Shown here: piece by piece, positions 39,643-44,653 of the stretch
How the letters are laid out: every line of letters starts with the position of its first letter
Position numbering within the stretch: the stretch's first letter is position 1
Assembly (NCBI RefSeq): GCF_001936575.1
Contig: NZ_MSMP01000039.1
Span: 1 to 44,653 of the forward strand
DNA length: 44,653 nt
From: Tenacibaculum agarivorans
GTDB lineage: Bacteria > Bacteroidota > Bacteroidia > Flavobacteriales > Flavobacteriaceae
Direction of reading: 5' to 3'
Notes under the pieces: model-generated
Told to the model about the DNA's origin: nothing
Databases searched by the model: none
What the model saw: only the letters and a program-made list of their open reading frames with translations
Position numbers and translations under genes: made by a program

Positions 39643-42600
39643 TTAAAATTTATAACCGTTGGTTAATGCTCTTTGATCTGCAGGTGTATCAGGACCAAAA
39701 CCAGTAATCCTACTATTTATATTAGCACCTTCTAAAACACGTTTTAAAGACATACCTAGAGCATTAAATGCTTTACCAGTTACAAAATTACCCGCGTCAT
39801 AAAGATTATATAAAGTATTGCTATTACCAAATTTAAAGAATCCTCCTCTACCATCTTTAATTAGACCTCCTTCTATTTGAAATCCATTTTTTTCAGAAAT
39901 ATAGGACATGGTAGGAGCAAAATCAAACGATGCATGACCTAGATTTAATAGATACAATTCTTCTGCAAATTGTACTCCTATTAAAGATAAAAATTTAGCT
40001 GTTTTATAATTACTTACAATAGAACTAATATTAATGTCTTGTAATATATCGTTCATTTTTTTGACACTAATTTTAGAAAAGATTTTACCTTGACCATAAG
40101 CTTCGTAAAGATTGACTAAATGATTTAATTGTTCTTGATCAAATTCATTATCATTTAACTCTAGTTTATTACCAGATTCATCTAAAACAATGTGATCACC
40201 TGCTTGTTTCTTAATGTTTGTTATATTTCCATTGGAGTCAACAGTTATAACATCATCAGGAGTATTATTATTACTTCCATCAGCATTCCCTCCATTATTA
40301 GCATAGTCTAACGCTTCTTGAAATGTTACTACGTTACCATTTATTACATACTGACCAGTTTCTTCGTTATAAATTGAATCTGCACCTGAAGGATCAGCAA
40401 AAAATATAGGATTATTATCAAAAGCAACACTAGTTCCTTGTGAATGATGAGTAACTGGGTCAATTCCATTGAACCTTCCAATAGCTGGGTCATACAATCT
40501 AAAGTCCATTTCATGAAGATTAAGTCCTAGACTTTCATTGTACTCAACTCCGTTGTATCCAAATTTCTGAGCCATTGAGTTTCCATGTGGTTGAACTAAG
40601 TCGTTGTAGCCCTTGTGCTTTTGCCCAAAAGGATAATAATTTTTTTCCTTGATAATTTCGGATGTAGAAACACTACCATTATCGTCATTATCAGTATAAC
40701 TTAATCTTACATTATCTAAATGATCTTTAAATTGATATATATATTTAAAAGAACTTCCTGATTTTGTCGTATATCCTTCAGGATGATTTAAAAACTCTAA
40801 AGTTTTAGCTCCTGAACCACTCTTTTTATATACAAAACCATTAACATAATCTGTAATTACACCTTGTATTATTTTACGTTGTTTTACACCTGTTGCATCA
40901 TACGTATAATAAATATGTTGCCCACCAATAGTTACTCTGGTTGGTAAGTTTAAATGATTATACAAGGTGTTAGATGTCATGTTTTTATTTAGGTCCTTTA
41001 ATTGATTTCCATTGGCATCATAGGTGTATTCCGTAGTAGCGTTAGAACCATTCTTGAATCCAAAAGTACTATTTCCTCCTGATAATTCTTGTACTCTAGT
41101 TAGTTTGTTACTCCTACTAACGTAGGTGTATTCTAACTTATCCATGACTCCAAAACTGGTCGCGCTTGTATTGGTATGCCCACGGCGCTCTAAATTAGTA
41201 ATATTTCCGTTTTTATCATAATTAACGGAGCTTAAACTATAACGATTTGCATTGTCTATAGCACTAGTAAGCCTGTTAAAATCATCGTAATTGTAACGGT
41301 ACCAACGTAGTGTGTTATCATTTTTAGTACGCCATTCTGTTTCTGCTATATTTCCATTAAATAGTTTTGTACTACTATGCCCTGTCGTATTGTAATTGAT
41401 TTTAAACGCAAATAAATCATCCCCTAAGCTAGCGCTATTGTTAATGTCGGTTAACCAACCTCTAATATTATATTTATAATCTACTGTTTGTAATCTATTT
41501 TGGTTAGTTCTTCCTCCTACTCCTTTGTTTTTGAGCTGTCCTAACTCATCATAGGTATTATAAACAATTACTTCTTCTGCTTGACTACCTATTTTTTGAG
41601 TTTGCTTTTGCAATCTACCTACATGATCGTAGGTAAATTTATCTATAATTGTAATAACAGGTAAATTATCGTCTGTTTTATCATGCATTGTCGTCGTTTC
41701 TAATGTTCTTCCTGTAAAATCAAATTTACTTTTAACACTAGTCGTACTTAGTAAATAATCATTTTTAGTATATGCATAAATAGGTCTGGCTTTAACATCA
41801 TAATAGGTTACCGTAGTAATCCATTTATCAGTACCTAATACTTTTACTCTAGATCCTGTAGCTAATCCTTTAGTAGATGACGTAGAGTTTACTCCGTAAA
41901 TATTAGTTACACTTGCAGCTGCTCCTGCTCGGTTAAATGTATAGTTATCATAATAGTTTGCGGTAAGTACTTCTAAATTGGTTTTAGGAAAGTCGCTGTA
42001 ACTATAATAAATACCTAAGCTACCACTTGTAGTTAATTTAGTTTCATATAATTCTGCATCGGTATTATTAGTAGCATTTACAAGATCCTGCATTTGTCCT
42101 TGAGAAAGTATACTGCTATGCGTATAGATACCTGTGTAAATTACTCTACCTAAAATATCATATTTCGTAAATAACCATTTTTTGTTTGGACGTTGTAATC
42201 CATCTTGAGTTAATACGGGTCTATCTAATAAATCATAAATGGTATATTCCCAATCTTTCCCTGCAATTTTCTTTTGTACTAAACGGTTTCTATAATCATA
42301 TCTATATTGGTAGCATAATTCGCTTAACTCTACACTGTCTGGTTTGGCTGTGTGTGGTTCGGCTTTTGGTGGAAGTACAAAAGTTAGATTTCCAAAATCG
42401 TCATATACATAATAGGTATCATGAGCTACATTGTTATTATAGGTACGTTTTAAAACTACTTGACCTTGTTTGTTTTTGAATTTTTCGATAGTGTGATTTT
42501 TAGTTGTCCCACTATGATTTTCGTCTTTTGTTATGGTTTTGGTCAGTTCTCCAGCTTCGTAATATCCGTAATTATTATCCGCTGTCGTGTTTAATTGCAA

Positions 42601-43899
42601 TGTAGGCAAATAGGTGTTTCTAGACACTGTAGTTGTAATATAATATTTGCGTACATCTCTATTGGTATTACTTTTATATTCAAACTCTATTTCATGTCCG
42701 CTACCCATACGCCAATCATAACCTGGAGCGGCTTGCTTTTTTAATCGGTTTAATGGTGAATTTTCATACTCTTTTTCACTAAATGGATTAGGTGTTAACG
42801 TATTAATATCTTCCCTATAATTTGCTTTATAATAGTTGTTGGTTTCCGTAGCTGCATTGGCTCTATATAAACCATTACTACTTGTTGATCCATAGGGTAA
42901 ATACTCTTTTTCCATTCTACCTAAAGGATCATAGGCTAAATGGGTAATTATATCTTTTTGGCTAGCACTTTGTTTAATAGCAATACTTTGTTTTGTTCTT
43001 CCTAACCCGTCATAATACACCACACTTTTTAATGCATCACTATTTTTACTAAGTTGAGAAGTATTAGTTACTGGTTTTTGAGGCGTAATGGTATATACAT
43101 AATTTTCATTACTTAAATTACCAAGACTAGGACAACCATTAGCCGCACCTGCACCATGCTCCGTAGGACATAGATCATTATTATTAACTACATAACCTGA
43201 AGGCTGAGTACAATCTAATTTTGTTACATTAGGGTCTCCTAAACCATCTCCATCCGTATCAGCATACCAAGTTTTAGGGCTTCCTCCTGTTAATTGTACT
43301 TGTACAACCGCAGATTGTGTACTCCATTGTCCGCTTGTATTATTTCTGGCTCTTAAAAAGTATTTCCCTGCTGTATTAGCTATATAGGTAGTATTAGAGT
43401 TAGAAGTACTAGTTCCAGAAGCATTAGTGCCTTGCCAATACCAAGTTATGCCAACAGGTGGAAGTCCACGTTGTAAGGTAGCACTACCACAATTTTGACT
43501 TTTAATAGTTGGATTTGAAGGCTTTGCTGGAACAGCTGAAGCACTTACTTCTACTACATGACCTGCTAAAAAACTTTGATTAAAATTGTTTTTCCCTGTA
43601 TAGGTGATAAAACTATGTCCGCTATGAATCCATTGTACTCTAACAGAAGTAGTAGATTCACTTAAAATAATAGCTCCATCTATATTCCAAGTACCTTCTA
43701 TAATATTACCTGAATCAATACTTATTGTATAGGTTTTAATATCATTTACATTGGCTTTATCTCCTCCTGTGAAAGTAGCTGTTACCCCAGAACCAATAGG
43801 ATCACCTGGTCCAATAGGTACTGGTCCTAGTTGTGCTTTGATTGTTACAGTACATAATACTGCAATCATAAATAATATATGTCTCATTTTTCTTAGCAT
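39643..43899 (-). CDS. Secreted RHS-repeat polymorphic toxin with DUF6443
   Basis: 1418 residues. The Sec signal peptide (MRHILFMIAVLCTVTIKA) opens a PKD/Ig-like stretch to about 200, then a calcium-binding-style DTDGDGLGDPN loop (about 212-222) and the DUF6443 domain (about 266-400, YDGLGRTKQSIAIKQS, YDPLGRMEKEYLPYG). YD/RHS repeats follow to about 1085 (for example YDDFGNLTFV and YDANGNQL), and the RHS core ends YYPFGQKHKGYN to DPSGAD (about 1086-1173). The tip, residues 1174-1418, is variable; its end (DAGNFVTGKAFNALG, then PADQRALTNGYKF) recalls polymorphic toxin type 44 weakly. The start follows the preceding RHS gene by 2 bp, so the two are co-translated. This is a contact- or secretion-dependent toxin by family analogy. 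Confidence 0.88.
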   Translation of the reverse strand: MLRKMRHILFMIAVLCTVTIKAQLGPVPIGPGDPIGSGVTATFTGGDKANVNDIKTYTISIDSGNIIEGTWNIDGAIILSESTTSVRVQWIHSGHSFITYTGKNNFNQSFLAGHVVEVSASAVPAKPSNPTIKSQNCGSATLQRGLPPVGITWYWQGTNASGTSTSNSNTTYIANTAGKYFLRARNNTSGQWSTQSAVVQVQLTGGSPKTWYADTDGDGLGDPNVTKLDCTQPSGYVVNNNDLCPTEHGAGAANGCPSLGNLSNENYVYTITPQKPVTNTSQLSKNSDALKSVVYYDGLGRTKQSIAIKQSASQKDIITHLAYDPLGRMEKEYLPYGSTSSNGLYRANAATETNNYYKANYREDINTLTPNPFSEKEYENSPLNRLKKQAAPGYDWRMGSGHEIEFEYKSNTNRDVRKYYITTTVSRNTYLPTLQLNTTADNNYGYYEAGELTKTITKDENHSGTTKNHTIEKFKNKQGQVVLKRTYNNNVAHDTYYVYDDFGNLTFVLPPKAEPHTAKPDSVELSELCYQYRYDYRNRLVQKKIAGKDWEYTIYDLLDRPVLTQDGLQRPNKKWLFTKYDILGRVIYTGIYTHSSILSQGQMQDLVNATNNTDAELYETKLTTSGSLGIYYSYSDFPKTNLEVLTANYYDNYTFNRAGAAASVTNIYGVNSTSSTKGLATGSRVKVLGTDKWITTVTYYDVKARPIYAYTKNDYLLSTTSVKSKFDFTGRTLETTTMHDKTDDNLPVITIIDKFTYDHVGRLQKQTQKIGSQAEEVIVYNTYDELGQLKNKGVGGRTNQNRLQTVDYKYNIRGWLTDINNSASLGDDLFAFKINYNTTGHSSTKLFNGNIAETEWRTKNDNTLRWYRYNYDDFNRLTSAIDNANRYSLSSVNYDKNGNITNLERRGHTNTSATSFGVMDKLEYTYVSRSNKLTRVQELSGGNSTFGFKNGSNATTEYTYDANGNQLKDLNKNMTSNTLYNHLNLPTRVTIGGQHIYYTYDATGVKQRKIIQGVITDYVNGFVYKKSGSGAKTLEFLNHPEGYTTKSGSSFKYIYQFKDHLDNVRLSYTDNDDNGSVSTSEIIKEKNYYPFGQKHKGYNDLVQPHGNSMAQKFGYNGVEYNESLGLNLHEMDFRLYDPAIGRFNGIDPVTHHSQGTSVAFDNNPIFFADPSGADSIYNEETGQYVINGNVVTFQEALDYANNGGNADGSNNNTPDDVITVDSNGNITNIKKQAGDHIVLDESGNKLELNDNEFDQEQLNHLVNLYEAYGQGKIFSKISVKKMNDILQDINISSIVSNYKTAKFLSLIGVQFAEELYLLNLGHASFDFAPTMSYISEKNGFQIEGGLIKDGRGGFFKFGNSNTLYNLYDAGNFVTGKAFNALGMSLKRVLEGANINSRITGFGPDTPADQRALTNGYKF
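40379..40422 (-). repeat. Junction repeat, active-gene copy
   Basis: Partner of 38988-39031 (42 of 44 identical). It encodes the end of the conserved RHS core just before the toxin tip, a target for homologous exchange of tips. Confidence 0.85.
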
Positions 43900-43901
43900 T
43901 T

Positions 43902-44653
43902 TTAGTTTTTATATTGGTACTTATTCTCTTGTGTTATGTTTCCATCTTGATCTTTTACTAGATGCAGTCGATTGAATTCATCATAACTGTAATACATAGT
44001 ATATCCTCTAGGATCTGTAGTACTAGTGACTCCGATTAAAGGATCATAAGTAAATGTAGTTACCTGTGCTGGTGTATTGGCAAAAGTATTACGTAATGTA
44101 GTTAATCGTGTACGTAAAGTGTTTTCTGTAGCAGCACTTTTATCTGCATCTGATGCTATAATAGCTGCATTAATTGCTGATAATTGAGTACTATTCATTG
44201 CAGTATATCCTTCTATTTTAGCAATCGGTTGCGTACCTTGATATCCCCAAACATAATAGATTTTTGAACCATTATTTTTACTTACTTCTTTTGGATTGCC
44301 ATAAGCGTCATAATTATGATATATGATACGACTTTCTAATGCAGCAGTTCCTTTAATAGCTTGTATATATTTCGGTAAATATATGTTAGATGGATTGTGA
44401 TTATTGGCATGAATCGTTTTTTGTTCAGCAATTTTCACATTTCCTTTATAGGTTGTAGTTCCTTTAGGAAGTATTCTAAAAGGATCAGGTAAAATACTGA
44501 ATGTATTTTCTGTTTTATATAACTCACCTTTACTATTAGTCATTTCTGATCCTGCTACTTGATAGTGGTGATCGTAATCATAAAAGTAATCAGTACTCGT
44601 ACTAACATTTGCTTCTGAATCATATAATATGTCCTTTTTTCTAAAAAGCTTTT
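43902..44653 (-). CDS. RHS-repeat protein, 3' end (cut by window edge)
   Basis: The C-terminal 249 residues of a longer RHS-type protein whose 5' end lies beyond the right edge; the frame is open to the last base. Seen are an upstream DYFYDYDHHYQV strand pair, NYDAYGNPKEVSKNNGSK, VWGYQGTQPIAKIEGY, YDPLIGVTSTTDPRGYTMYY and the closing YDEFNRLHLVKDQDGNITQENK. These are YD repeats without a core or toxin tip. The stop codon is 2 bp before the ATG of the DUF6443 toxin. The next protein has its own signal peptide, so this is a true separate protein and not the product of a frameshift. By position it may form the shell partner of the toxin protein, an inference. Confidence 0.85.
   Translation of the reverse strand, partial: KLFRKKDILYDSEANVSTSTDYFYDYDHHYQVAGSEMTNSKGELYKTENTFSILPDPFRILPKGTTTYKGNVKIAEQKTIHANNHNPSNIYLPKYIQAIKGTAALESRIIYHNYDAYGNPKEVSKNNGSKIYYVWGYQGTQPIAKIEGYTAMNSTQLSAINAAIIASDADKSAATENTLRTRLTTLRNTFANTPAQVTTFTYDPLIGVTSTTDPRGYTMYYSYDEFNRLHLVKDQDGNITQENKYQYKN

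Noticed and set aside
43887..43910. A frameshift or stop splitting one RHS gene
   Set aside because: The second protein begins with a signal peptide and a new PKD/DUF6443 architecture, so they are two genes.

Overview
The window is a strongly AT-rich chromosomal segment from a member of the Bacteroidota, most likely a marine Flavobacteriaceae species close to Tenacibaculum, although the genus is an inference. The evidence is a type IX secretion C-terminal sorting domain, many short Bacteroidota-type lipoprotein signals, repeated -7 promoter elements of the form TAnnTTTG, menaquinone genes, and typical flavobacterial families (DUF5916, DUF6443-RHS, PspC/PadR operon, DM13).

From 1 to about 8.1 kb the content is mostly core metabolism: purU, menB, a menD-cvfB-like-outer-membrane-protein operon, a transaldolase/Fsa gene and a Cof-type HAD phosphatase. 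A secreted esterase-fold protein that has lost its nucleophile is divergent from menB. From 8.1 to 15.3 kb come a fibronectin-type-III surface lipoprotein, an SDR oxidoreductase, two tandem paralogous thioredoxin-fold lipoproteins, and an AIM24/DUF4442 pair. From 15.4 to 18.8 kb there is a DUF4870-PadR-PspC-NTF2-like operon that looks like a membrane-homeostasis module. It is followed by a bestrophin channel, a VanX-like dipeptidase, a secreted unknown protein and pdhA-pdhC. From 24.2 to 30.4 kb are a DUF5916 outer-membrane protein with an NTF2-like partner, a membrane-anchored AraC regulator, and a BIG2-DM13 lipoprotein paired with a beta-barrel protein. A radical SAM protein and aroC close the ordinary part.

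A tRNA-Ser(UGA) gene at 33.24 kb marks the change to an accessory region. That region holds stacked hairpins that may be a small RNA, a 51-residue exported peptide gene behind a T9SS leucine-rich-repeat protein, the C-terminal remnant of a RecA-like ATPase, and a polymorphic-toxin locus read from right to left. The toxin locus has the 3' end of one RHS protein, a complete secreted RHS protein with a variable C-terminal toxin and a small membrane immunity candidate, then (beyond a terminator) a displaced RHS C-terminal cassette with an HNH-like nuclease domain and two immunity-like genes. A 44-bp near-identical repeat at the DPSGAD junction links the two toxin tips.

The best candidates for undescribed biology are the PPGGGF peptide with its degenerate Tat-like leader, the two RHS toxin tips with their immunity genes, and the hairpin transcript behind tRNA-Ser. 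All functional statements are read from sequence patterns and recalled family knowledge; no search or structure prediction was run.
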